Assembly: GCA_017467085.1 (NCBI GenBank)
Contig: JAFTSW010000045.1
Span: 1 to 41,102 of the forward strand
From: Clostridia bacterium
GTDB taxonomy: Bacteria; Bacillota; Clostridia; Oscillospirales; CAG-272
Length of the DNA: 41,102 nt
Direction: 5' to 3'
In this document: positions 7,666 to 17,026 of the stretch, in pieces
Position numbering within the stretch: position 1 is the stretch's first letter
Layout of the letters: each line of letters begins with the position of its first letter
Notes under the pieces: model-generated
Database searches by the model: none
What the model was told of the DNA's origin: nothing
What the model saw: only the letters and a program-made list of their open reading frames with translations
Made by a program: the position numbers and the translations under genes

Positions 7666-7707
7666 TTGGGTTAAATTTGGGATGAATATGTGCTTTGGGT
7701 TAAAAAA
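7666..7707 (+). repeat. Direct repeat TTGGGTTAAA, candidate AraC sites
   Basis: Two identical ten-base copies at 7666-7675 and 7695-7704, 29 bases apart, just upstream of the oxidoreductase promoter. The second copy extends to GGGTTAAAAAA, which recurs exactly at 25905-25915 beside another AraC/oxidoreductase pair. Confidence 0.5.
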
Positions 7708-7724
7708 CAGAAAAAACAAGGATA

Positions 7725-7753
7725 TTGTATAGGCAACAGCGGTGTGATATGAT
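7725..7753 (+). promoter_or_regulatory. Promoter of the oxidoreductase pair
   Basis: A weak -35 (TTGTAT, 7725-7730), a 17-base spacer and TATGAT (7748-7753). The poor -35 fits a promoter that needs an activator. Confidence 0.5.
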
Positions 7754-7796
7754 AAAACCGTACCTGATGACAAACAAAGGTATAAGGAGGAATATG

Positions 7797-8858
7797 ATGA
7801 AAACGGTTGCTGTGATTGGATGCGGAAGAATTGCGCGCAACGCCCATTTGCCTGCGCTTTCGAGAATGGAAAACGTACGGGTGAAATACGTATGTGACAC
7901 GGTGCTTGACAAGGCAGAAAGGCTGAAGCAGGATTTCCCCATAGCAGAAAACGCTATTACAGATTATAGGGTGGCGCTTTCGGATTCGGAGGTGGAGGCA
8001 GTATTCGTGCTGACCCCCAACCATTCTCATTACACCGTTACAATGGATGCCCTTCGGGCAGGCAAGCACGTGCTGTGCGAAAAGCCGATTACGGTAAATT
8101 ACGCCTTGTCCTGTGAAATGGCGCAAGAGGCGAAGCTTCGCGGACTGATGCTGAATATCGGCGTATGCAACCGCCACCACAAATCTGTGGAGCTTTTGGA
8201 GCAGATGTACAGAGAGGGGAAGATTGGCAAGGTATATCACGTGTGCGCTTCCTTTCGGTGCTTCCGTTCCATTCCGGGGCTTGGCGGCGCCTTTACCACC
8301 AAGGCAGAATCGGGCGGCGGCGTTCTGATTGACTGGGGCGTGCATTTCCTGGATTTGATTTTGTACATTCTCGGCGGCGCGAGGATTAAAACGGTGTCCT
8401 GCAGTGCGTATAATGAGATGGCAAAGGATATGAAGGCATACTGCCATACGGGATACGAGATGTGGGCGGAGGATACGGCGGATATAGAGAACGGCACAAA
8501 CGACGTTGACGATTATATTACGGGATACGTCCGCACGGATAAAGCCAGCATTTCCTTCAACGGTGCCTGGGCGCAAAATATCGGCGCAAACGAAATGTAC
8601 GTGGATATTTTGGGCGACAAGGGGGGCGCAAGACTGCAATACGGCGGTCAATTTACCTTCTGGGACGGCGCAACGCTGGAGTCTTATACCACGGAGCACG
8701 ACATTCCCAATATGTACGAAAAAGAGGACAGGGCGTTTTTGGACTCTATTGACAGTCATATCAAGGACAAAAATCATATTGACGCCGTTTTGGAAAGCGC
8801 AAGACTGCTGGATGCGCTGTATCAATCGGCTGAAGAGGGCAAGGAGATAGCGTTCTGA
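7797..8858 (+). CDS. Gfo/Idh/MocA-family oxidoreductase
   Basis: An NAD(P)-dependent dehydrogenase of the glucose-fructose oxidoreductase/inositol dehydrogenase family, 353 residues. The Rossmann motif VIGCGRIARNAH opens the protein, LTPNHSHY and the diagnostic CEKPITVN lie near residues 80-100, and DWGVHFLDL supplies the conserved histidine region of the C-terminal domain. These enzymes oxidise sugars, inositols or sugar acids, or act by redox cycling on glycosides. The substrate is unknown. AAGGAGG (7784-7790) is six bases from the ATG at 7797 and only three from the ATG at 7794, hence the choice. It is coupled to the next gene and divergent from an AraC gene. Confidence 0.88.
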   Translation: MKTVAVIGCGRIARNAHLPALSRMENVRVKYVCDTVLDKAERLKQDFPIAENAITDYRVALSDSEVEAVFVLTPNHSHYTVTMDALRAGKHVLCEKPITVNYALSCEMAQEAKLRGLMLNIGVCNRHHKSVELLEQMYREGKIGKVYHVCASFRCFRSIPGLGGAFTTKAESGGGVLIDWGVHFLDLILYILGGARIKTVSCSAYNEMAKDMKAYCHTGYEMWAEDTADIENGTNDVDDYITGYVRTDKASISFNGAWAQNIGANEMYVDILGDKGGARLQYGGQFTFWDGATLESYTTEHDIPNMYEKEDRAFLDSIDSHIKDKNHIDAVLESARLLDALYQSAEEGKEIAF

Positions 8859-9712
8859 TGAAAACAATCGGGTTTGTGGATTATTATATCAGCGAGTGGC
8901 ACGCCAACCATTATCCTGCCTGGATAAAGGAAGCGAGTGAAAGAATGGGGGAGGACTTCGCTGTCCGATATGCCTGGGCAGAGGAATACGTATCGCCCGT
9001 TGACGGCAGAAATACGGACGAGTGGTGTCGGGTGTTTGGCGTTGAGCGGTGCGAAAGCATCGAGGCGCTGTGCGAGAAGGCAGACTACATACTGATTCTT
9101 GCGCCGTCCAATCCCGAAAAGCATTTGGCGTATGCGGAAAAGGTGCTTGCCTATGGGAAAAACACGTATATTGACAAAACCTTTGCCCCCGACTACGCAA
9201 CGGCAAAGCGAATTTTCGATATAGCGAAAGAATACGGGACGGGATTTTTCAGCTCGTCCGCCCTTCGCTACGGAGCGGAGCTTGCCGATGCGGTGGGCAG
9301 TAAGGCGATGCTTATACAGGGCGGTGGAAGTAACCTGCCCGAATATATCATTCATCAGATTGAAATGGCGGTTAAAATTCTGGGCGATAAGGCGGTGCGG
9401 GTGCGCGTGGAAAAGCAAGGGACAGTCCAGTATGTTGTAACGGTTGTCTTTGCTGACGAAAAGCAAGCAACGCTCTTGTACGCGCCGAGCTACGGCTTTT
9501 CCGTTTGCGTGGAGAAAGAAGGGGGCGAAACGGCATATATCCCTGCGCTTTCCGGCACGTTCGAGGGCTTGATTGCGGATATTTTGCGCTTTTACCGAAC
9601 GGGCGAGCCCTCCTTTTGCCCTGCGGAAACGCTGGCGGTGATGAAAATACGGGAGGCTGTTATCCAAGGAACCGAAAAATTAGGGGTATGGATACACCTG
9701 GAACAGAATTGA
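8858..9712 (+). CDS. Atypical Gfo/Idh/MocA-like partner protein
   Basis: A 284-residue protein whose start overlaps the stop of the preceding oxidoreductase by one base (TGATG), so the two are translationally coupled. The overall plan is Gfo/Idh/MocA-like: a beta-alpha N-terminal domain, LILAPSNPEKHLAYAEKVLAYG in the place of the cofactor-edge motif, then YIDKTFAPD where the family has EKP. The glycine-rich dinucleotide motif is replaced by GFVDYYISEWHAN, and the C-terminal sheet is shorter than usual. It may be a non-canonical subunit or an enzyme with altered cofactor use. Role unknown; a shared pathway with its neighbour is the safe inference. Confidence 0.7.
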   Translation: MKTIGFVDYYISEWHANHYPAWIKEASERMGEDFAVRYAWAEEYVSPVDGRNTDEWCRVFGVERCESIEALCEKADYILILAPSNPEKHLAYAEKVLAYGKNTYIDKTFAPDYATAKRIFDIAKEYGTGFFSSSALRYGAELADAVGSKAMLIQGGGSNLPEYIIHQIEMAVKILGDKAVRVRVEKQGTVQYVVTVVFADEKQATLLYAPSYGFSVCVEKEGGETAYIPALSGTFEGLIADILRFYRTGEPSFCPAETLAVMKIREAVIQGTEKLGVWIHLEQN

Positions 9713-9724
9713 GCGCCAAGCTCT

Positions 9725-9756
9725 AAAGGGGGTTCTTGTGAAAGAGCCCCCTTTTT
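9725..9756 (+). terminator. Terminator of the oxidoreductase pair
   Basis: The stem AAAGGGGGTTCTT (9725-9737) pairs with AAGAGCCCCCTTT (9742-9754), with one G-U pair, followed by a T run. Confidence 0.85.
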
Positions 9757-9770
9757 TGCGTCTTTCCCTA

Positions 9771-9799
9771 TTGCCAAACGGGGGGCGCTGTGCTATAAT
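9771..9799 (+). promoter_or_regulatory. Promoter of the EEP hydrolase gene
   Basis: TTGCCA (9771-9776), a 17-base spacer and TATAAT (9794-9799). Confidence 0.75.
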
Positions 9800-9859
9800 G
9801 AGGATGAAGAGAAAAGCCAATAGGCTTTTGCGAAAAATGAAAAGCAAGGAGATATAAAA

Positions 9860-10747
9860 ATGTCGGGCATGCAGGAAAAGCAAGCGGGAACGGTGCGGCT
9901 TATGACGCACAACGTATGGAACCACGATGGAAATTCTCCCTTTTGGGAGGAAAAGGGCGAGGATTGCTCTGCCCCTGTGCGAGTGAAGTCGCTTTTTCGT
10001 GTGTACCGTGAAACCTGTCCCGACGTGATTGGGTGTCAGGAGGCATCGGCGCTGATGGGGGACCTTTTAAGAGAGGGCTTTTGTCGGGAGCCTGTTGACT
10101 ATACCCTCATCTGGGGCAGATATACCCCCATTCTGTACCGTGCCGACAGGCTGGAGCTGATTGATTCGGCCTTTGGCACCTATCCGCTCAGCATAGAGGG
10201 CTTTGAGGGTAGCTTCAACGATTGCCAGTCCAAGGCGTGGAACATTGGCGTTTTCAGAGTGAAGGAAAGCGGCAAGTGCTTTATCTTTGCCACGACCCAC
10301 CTTTGGTGGAAGCGCTCGCCTAAAACGGAGGCGGATATAGAAGCAAATGACTGCCAGGTGGGATCCGATGAGGCAAGAGAGCAGCAGATAAGGATGCTGC
10401 TTGCAAGGCTCGGGACGTTTTGCGAGAAATACGCCTGCCCCGCCGTCCTTGTGGGAGATATGAATACGGGCTACCGCTCCGGGGCGATGGAGGCGGTTCG
10501 GGCAGACGGCTTCCGCCACGCCCACGATATTGCAACCGATTACGCCGAGGAGGCGGTCGGCTACCATTACTGCTTCCATAGCGGCTACGAAACCGTCTAT
10601 TATGACAAGCCCTTTGAGGAGGCAATAGACCACATATACGTAAAGGGAGAAAAGGAGGGCGCCGTCTTGCGCTTTGAACGCTATTCCCCCTCGTATTACT
10701 TTACCGTTTCCGACCATTCTCCCGCTTATATTGATTTAGAGCTGTAA
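9860..10747 (+). CDS. Endonuclease/exonuclease/phosphatase-fold hydrolase
   Basis: A 295-residue member of the EEP superfamily (DNase I, exonuclease III, sphingomyelinase and phosphatase fold), metal dependent. The expected motifs occur in order: LMTHNVWN (metal-site Asn), DVIGCQEA (metal Glu), ATTHLWWK (His), LVGDMNTG (catalytic Asp and Asn) and SDHSPAYIDL (C-terminal Asp-His). No signal peptide is present, so it is probably cytoplasmic. The substrate could be a phosphodiester or a sugar or inositol phosphate and cannot be decided from sequence. AAGGAG is eight bases before the ATG. The next gene starts 37 bases downstream and is probably cotranscribed. Confidence 0.85.
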   Translation: MSGMQEKQAGTVRLMTHNVWNHDGNSPFWEEKGEDCSAPVRVKSLFRVYRETCPDVIGCQEASALMGDLLREGFCREPVDYTLIWGRYTPILYRADRLELIDSAFGTYPLSIEGFEGSFNDCQSKAWNIGVFRVKESGKCFIFATTHLWWKRSPKTEADIEANDCQVGSDEAREQQIRMLLARLGTFCEKYACPAVLVGDMNTGYRSGAMEAVRADGFRHAHDIATDYAEEAVGYHYCFHSGYETVYYDKPFEEAIDHIYVKGEKEGAVLRFERYSPSYYFTVSDHSPAYIDLEL

Positions 10748-10784
10748 ATGCCCTTTGCTTGGGCGAAAAGAGAGGAGTCCTGCT

Positions 10785-12275
10785 ATGAAAAATAAGAAGC
10801 ATCTGAAAAAATGCGTGGCTTGCGCGCTTTTGGCGATAGCGATGCTGTTGCCCTTATCCCTGCCTGCCTATGCCAACTCGGCGCAGACGCGTTGGCACGG
10901 GGTTGACGCCACGGGCGCAATGGTGGTAGGTGAGGCTTGCCCCATTGAGGTCCAAAGGGAGGTCTTAACCCTGGATATTGCGGAATTTCCCTCTAATTAC
11001 TACGAGAGCCTTGCCGACTACCTTGCTTATACGGGCAGGGTGACGGCGGCATACACCTTTTATAACCCCACCGAGCTGACGGTAACGGCGACCCTCGTTT
11101 TCCCCTTCGGCACACAGCCGAGCTATGCCGATTTGTATGACGAGGAAAGCGGCACCTATCTGACCGCCGCCGATACCGAGAAATACAGCATCACGGTCAA
11201 CGGGGAAGCCGTGGAAAAGCGGATTCGCTATACTGTAAACTATTCTTTACAATTTGATTTGCAAAAGGGACTGGCAGACCTGAAAGAAGGGTATGCCGCC
11301 GACGCCTTCTTTTCTCCCGATACAAGGGTCACCAAGTATACCTACGTGGTCGGCGGCGCTGACAAAACGTGTCCGATTGACGAGGGAAAATACCCTGCCG
11401 CCACCGTGGCGTTTGACTGGGACGGGGGCGATGGCAGCGCAAGGCTGTATTTTCCTGCCTTCACCACCTTCCATACCCAAAAGGACGGCGACGGCAGATT
11501 CGGGCTTAGCGCCGAGAACGGCACGGAGTTTTCCCTCTACGTTATCGGACAGCCGTTGCAGGACCCCTTGTCCTTTACCTGCTATGAGGATGGGGGCGCC
11601 AAGGACGGCGAGGAGATTGCAGGGGGCGTGACCTTGACGGGGACCTCCGAATGTACCTTCGAGGAGCTGGTTTTGACCCAATGGAGCGAGGAAACGGGGG
11701 TTTCCCGTGTAGATTGGTACAACGCCTCTTTGGCGCTGTTCCGCGAGGGCATCAACGCCAACACCCATTACAATTTTGTGTATGCGCATTTTGATATTCT
11801 TGCCTCGGCGGAGCGCTTTCTTTCGGGCCTAATGCGCTGGTATGAATACGATATCACTCTCCCGCCCAAGGCAACCCTGGAAAATTGCGTAACGGCGCCC
11901 TTCTATCCTGCCATCGATACGGGCTATATTCCCCCCGTTTGCACCTACACCTATCTTCTTTCCCCTGCCTCCACCTGGGCGCGCTTCGGGGCGCTGGAGA
12001 TTGGAGTCAACACGCCCTACTATATCACGGAAAGCAGCCTGGCGGGCTTCGTGAAAACTGAGGACGGGTATCGCCTTGTGCGCGAGGGGCTTCCTCAGGG
12101 AGAGCTTGTTCTTGCCCTGTCTGCCTCGGAAAATCCCCAAAAGCCGCCAAGGACGCTGACCAGCTATATTCCCTTTGAAATGATACTCACGCTCTCTATT
12201 TTCGCGGGTGCTGTGCTTTTGGTGGGCGGCGGCATTACCGCCTTCATCCTTATCAGAAGAAGGAAAAGACAGTAA
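10785..12275 (+). CDS. Secreted membrane-anchored protein of unknown family
   Basis: 496 residues. The N-terminus is a clear signal peptide: KNKKHLKKC, a hydrophobic core, then LPAYANS with cleavage likely after AYA (about residue 31). A hydrophobic helix near 465-490 followed by IRRRKRQ is a stop-transfer anchor, so about 430 residues face outside. The first extracellular part (TGRVTAAYTFYNPTELTV, then ATLVFPFG) resembles the beta-rich 'Y.F.NPT...FPF' pattern of VIT-like or DUF4424-type domains; this is a weak pattern match. The start at 10785 is set by AGAGGAG eight bases upstream; an upstream ATG at 10755 would bury the signal peptide. It lies between the EEP hydrolase and a membrane zincin, suggesting a cell-envelope job. 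Confidence 0.75.
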   Translation: MKNKKHLKKCVACALLAIAMLLPLSLPAYANSAQTRWHGVDATGAMVVGEACPIEVQREVLTLDIAEFPSNYYESLADYLAYTGRVTAAYTFYNPTELTVTATLVFPFGTQPSYADLYDEESGTYLTAADTEKYSITVNGEAVEKRIRYTVNYSLQFDLQKGLADLKEGYAADAFFSPDTRVTKYTYVVGGADKTCPIDEGKYPAATVAFDWDGGDGSARLYFPAFTTFHTQKDGDGRFGLSAENGTEFSLYVIGQPLQDPLSFTCYEDGGAKDGEEIAGGVTLTGTSECTFEELVLTQWSEETGVSRVDWYNASLALFREGINANTHYNFVYAHFDILASAERFLSGLMRWYEYDITLPPKATLENCVTAPFYPAIDTGYIPPVCTYTYLLSPASTWARFGALEIGVNTPYYITESSLAGFVKTEDGYRLVREGLPQGELVLALSASENPQKPPRTLTSYIPFEMILTLSIFAGAVLLVGGGITAFILIRRRKRQ

Positions 12276-12377
12276 GGATAAAACCGGGGGCTTAAAATAC
12301 ATTTTCAAGCCGCACTTTACGGGGCGATTTCGCTTTGCGAGGTCGACACGCCACCCCAAAGAAAGGATTAGTCATAT

Positions 12378-12968
12378 ATGAAAACAACAGAGGTCTTGCC
12401 AAAGGGATACGAGGCTGCCCTTTCCGTCGATTTGCAGGGCAATAAAAAGCAGGCGCTGCTCGTCAACGCCGTTGCCATCGTTATTGCCCTTGCGCTGGCG
12501 GTGCCGATGTGCTTCCTTGTGCCCATTACCCATTTATTTGATATGGAACAGGGGCTTTGGCTCTATTTTCTCCGTTTTCTCGCCCTTCTTCTGGGAATGG
12601 TGGCGTATTTGGTTTTGCACGAGCTGACCCACGGCGTTGCGATGAAGCTCTGCGGCACGAAAAAGGTAAAATACGGCTTCACGGGGCTTTACGCCTATGC
12701 GGGAAGCAGCGACTATTACGGCAAGGGCGCCTACATCTTTATCGCCTTGGCGCCCGTGATTTTGTGGGGCGCCGTTCTGGCAATCCTTGCGCCCCTTGTT
12801 CCTGTGGAGTGGTTTTGGGTGGTCTATCTTATCCAGATTACCAATCTGTCGGGGGCGGCAGGAGATTTTTACGTGACGGCGCGCTTCTCCCGCTTGCCAA
12901 AGGATATTCTCGTGCAGGATAGCGGCACCGCTATGACGGTGTACCAAAGAGGAAAAGACGCCCTTTGA
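12378..12968 (+). CDS. DUF3267-type membrane zinc metalloprotease-like protein
   Basis: 196 residues with four or so membrane helices. The second helix carries VLHELTHGVAMKLCG, an HExxH zinc site (near residue 80) in the context typical of the DUF3267/putative zincin peptidase family. ITNLSGAAGDFYVT near residue 160 matches the family's conserved NxxGxxxD element, which would supply the third zinc ligand. Such proteins are thought to be intramembrane or membrane-proximal proteases; substrates are unknown. AAAGGA lies upstream of the ATG. It follows the membrane-anchored secreted protein by 102 bases, which makes that protein one candidate substrate. This is inference only. Confidence 0.8.
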   Translation: MKTTEVLPKGYEAALSVDLQGNKKQALLVNAVAIVIALALAVPMCFLVPITHLFDMEQGLWLYFLRFLALLLGMVAYLVLHELTHGVAMKLCGTKKVKYGFTGLYAYAGSSDYYGKGAYIFIALAPVILWGAVLAILAPLVPVEWFWVVYLIQITNLSGAAGDFYVTARFSRLPKDILVQDSGTAMTVYQRGKDAL

Positions 12969-12969
12969 T

Positions 12970-13018
12970 GCTTCCTATCGTCCGCCGAAGGGACGGAACG
13001 GCGGGGAAAAAGGGAAGC
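12970..13018. repeat. Hairpin after the DUF3267 gene
   Basis: An inner stem CCGCCG/CGGCGG (12982-12987 with 12999-13004) sits inside an outer stem GCTTCC/GGAAGC (12970-12975 with 13013-13018). No T run follows directly, so it is a possible mRNA 3' structure rather than a standard terminator. Confidence 0.4.
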
Positions 13019-13051
13019 GAAAAAATAAATGAAAATTTTTTGTGAACACAC

Positions 13052-13080
13052 TTTACTTATCAAAAGAAATGTAGTATAAT
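13052..13080 (+). promoter_or_regulatory. Promoter of rpsO-pnp
   Basis: TTTACT (13052-13057), a 17-base spacer and TATAAT (13075-13080). The 5' leader is about 80 bases and rich in short complementary G/C blocks, which would suit S15 autoregulation, but I cannot define the fold. Confidence 0.7.
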
Positions 13081-13168
13081 ACACAAAGATACCGTTTGCT
13101 CGGGCTGCGGCGCTTCACCCGTTCGCTTTCTGGGCTTGCGGCAAATATAAAAGAAAGGTGAAAAAACA

Positions 13169-13435
13169 ATGTTGCAAAAGGAAACCAAGACCGCTCTTAT
13201 CGAAACCTACAAGATTAACGAGCGCGACACGGGTTCTCCCGAGGTTCAGATTGCTATTCTGACCGAGAGAATCAACACGTTGACCGAGCATCTGAAGAAG
13301 AATCCTAAGGATTTCCATTCTCAGAGAGGCTTGTCCCAGATGGTTGGCCACAGAAAGAATCTTTTGAACTATTTGGCAAAGAAGGATATCGAAAGATATC
13401 GTGCAATTGTCAAGAAGCTCGGCTTGAGAAAGTAA
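13169..13435 (+). CDS. rpsO: 30S ribosomal protein S15
   Basis: An 88-residue S15, the usual length. It binds the central domain of 16S rRNA as a primary assembly protein. Recognisable blocks are [16 protein letters not shown], the [14 protein letters not shown] loop and the C-terminal [32 protein letters not shown] lies about nine bases before the ATG. It is followed by pnp, the arrangement widespread in bacteria, with a strong hairpin between them. Confidence 0.98.
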   Translation: MLQKETKTALIETYKINERDTGSPEVQIAILTERINTLTEHLKKNPKDFHSQRGLSQMVGHRKNLLNYLAKKDIERYRAIVKKLGLRK

Positions 13436-13451
13436 TTTTCGTCGGGCTTGC

Positions 13452-13482
13452 GGGGGGTGTTGCAGGTCTTGCGGCACCCTCC
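13452..13482 (+). promoter_or_regulatory. rpsO-pnp intercistronic hairpin
   Basis: A 12-base-pair stem (13452-13463 with 13471-13482, three G-U pairs) closes a seven-base loop. No T run follows, so it is not a simple terminator. In E. coli a hairpin in the pnp leader is an RNase III site used by PNPase to repress itself. A similar processing or stability role is inferred here. Confidence 0.6.
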
Positions 13483-13609
13483 CACTTTATGAGGCAAATC
13501 GGCAACAAGGGAAGTAGCAATTTATATGGGTCGAAGGGGCTTCGGTCTGTATAAAATGCTATGTCCGCTGTTGCCTTTGTATAAAAAGAAAACAGAAAGG
13601 AATGTTACT

Positions 13610-15697
<2,088 letters not shown>

Positions 15698-15710
15698 TTT
15701 CCAAAAAAAC

Positions 15711-15746
15711 AAAGCAGAGAGAATCCGCAAGGTTCTCTCTGCTTTT
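15711..15746. terminator. Bidirectional terminator after pnp
   Basis: A 13-base-pair perfect stem, 15711-15723 with 15733-15745, followed by T on the plus strand and preceded by an A run. It serves pnp and the convergent serine hydrolase gene. Confidence 0.9.
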
Positions 15747-15802
15747 TATATCATTATATGGGTGGAAACAACAAATATGGGCTGAAGCAATAAATGGTCA
15801 AA

Positions 15803-16996
15803 TCAACCGAAATTGGCTTTGAAATCCTCGTAAACGGCGTCTCGCAGGCGGGGCTGATAATAGGCCTCTTGGGGATTGAGCATGTGGTGTGCGTAAAAAT
15901 AGGAAAGCCCCGTTTCGGGGTCGGCAAGCAGGGTTGCTCCTGCCGCTCCGCCCCAGCCGAATTCACCAACGCTGCCGCTTGAGCCCGATTTTTCGGCATC
16001 CATCATCGTGCGCACGCCAAGACCGTAACCGTAGCCTCTTAAATGCGCCCAGTTGAACGAGGGCAAAAGTGCGTCGGAAAGTTGATTTTGGTGTAAAAGC
16101 GTAACGGTTTCGGGCGCAAGGATACGGATGCCGTTGTGGGCGAGGCCGCCATTTGCCAAGGCATCGGCCAAAAGCGCCATATCAAAGACGGAGGAAATGA
16201 TGCCTGAGCCACCGCTTTCGTAGGCCGAGCCGAAGGGCATCGCGCAGGCCTTGCCAACGTTGACCCACTCGCCGTCGCCGTCGGGCGTTACCTGCTGGTC
16301 GGCAACCAAATCCGCACCGTTTTTCTCCTCTTGCGGCGCGAAGCGGTACTGCGCGGCCGTCTTCTCTTCGGTTTCGGGGGTGGCGATGAAGGTGGGGGAG
16401 AGGGCGCCTATCGGTGAAAATACGTGATTCTTCATGTATTTGCCGAGAGATTCTCCCGAAACGGTCTCTATAACGCCGCCAAGCACGTCGTGACAAAGGC
16501 TATACGCCCAGCGCGATGAGGGCTCAAAGTAAAGCGGCTCCTCCGCCAGGGCGTTGACGACTGAGGATAGAGGCGCTTCGCCGTTCGTTTGTGTGCGCGC
16601 ACGGGCAACGGCACTTCCGTTCCAGTCGTATGCAAAGCCGGCGGTCATGGTGAAAAGATTCCAAAGGGTAATGGGCGCCTTTGCCTCGCGAAGCGTGCCG
16701 TCCTCGTTTCTGACAAGCATATGGCGGAAGGCGGGAAAAATATCGTAAAGGGGCGTTTCGAGTGTAAAGAGCCCCTGCTCCAAAAGCTGAAGCGCCGCTG
16801 TGACGGTGGCTACCTTGGTGCAGGAGTAGATGTTGAAAAGCTCGCTTCCTTGCATCAGGTGACCGCCTTCAAGGTCGGCATAGCCTGAAGAAAAGGAGAA
16901 AATCTCTTTTCCGCGGTAAAACACCGTGATGGTGTTGCCGGGAATGCGCCAAGCGGTCAGATGCTCCATAAACGCGCGTGTCGAAGGAAAGTTCAT
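15803..16996 (-). CDS. Serine hydrolase of the beta-lactamase/DD-peptidase fold
   Basis: A 397-residue class C-type serine hydrolase. The nucleophile motif SxxK is Ser58-Cys-Thr-Lys61 in NIYSCTKVAT. The second motif is AYSLCHDVLGG, YSL instead of YSN, which is common in this esterase/peptidase-like branch. The third active-site strand is probably the GWGGAAG block near 340. There is no signal peptide, so a cytoplasmic esterase or amidase role is more likely than penicillin resistance. An AAGAGGT ribosome binding site precedes the ATG. Its start lies 30 bases downstream of the mnmG stop, so it is probably cotranscribed with mnmG across a palindrome. Confidence 0.85.
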   Translation of the reverse strand: MNFPSTRAFMEHLTAWRIPGNTITVFYRGKEIFSFSSGYADLEGGHLMQGSELFNIYSCTKVATVTAALQLLEQGLFTLETPLYDIFPAFRHMLVRNEDGTLREAKAPITLWNLFTMTAGFAYDWNGSAVARARTQTNGEAPLSSVVNALAEEPLYFEPSSRWAYSLCHDVLGGVIETVSGESLGKYMKNHVFSPIGALSPTFIATPETEEKTAAQYRFAPQEEKNGADLVADQQVTPDGDGEWVNVGKACAMPFGSAYESGGSGIISSVFDMALLADALANGGLAHNGIRILAPETVTLLHQNQLSDALLPSFNWAHLRGYGYGLGVRTMMDAEKSGSSGSVGEFGWGGAAGATLLADPETGLSYFYAHHMLNPQEAYYQPRLRDAVYEDFKANFG

Positions 16997-17009
16997 AAAG
17001 TACCTCTTT

Positions 17010-17025
17010 GTAAACGAATGTTTAC
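17010..17025. promoter_or_regulatory. Palindrome GTAAAC-GAAT-GTTTAC
   Basis: A perfect six-base inverted repeat with a four-base centre between the mnmG stop and the ribosome binding site of the serine hydrolase. It could be an operator or a small mRNA hairpin controlling the distal gene. Confidence 0.45.
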
Positions 17026-17026
17026 A

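Noticed and set aside
7671..8867. A 398-codon minus-strand frame over the 7797 oxidoreductase
   Set aside because: A shadow of the family-assigned plus-strand gene; it also overlaps the divergent promoters.
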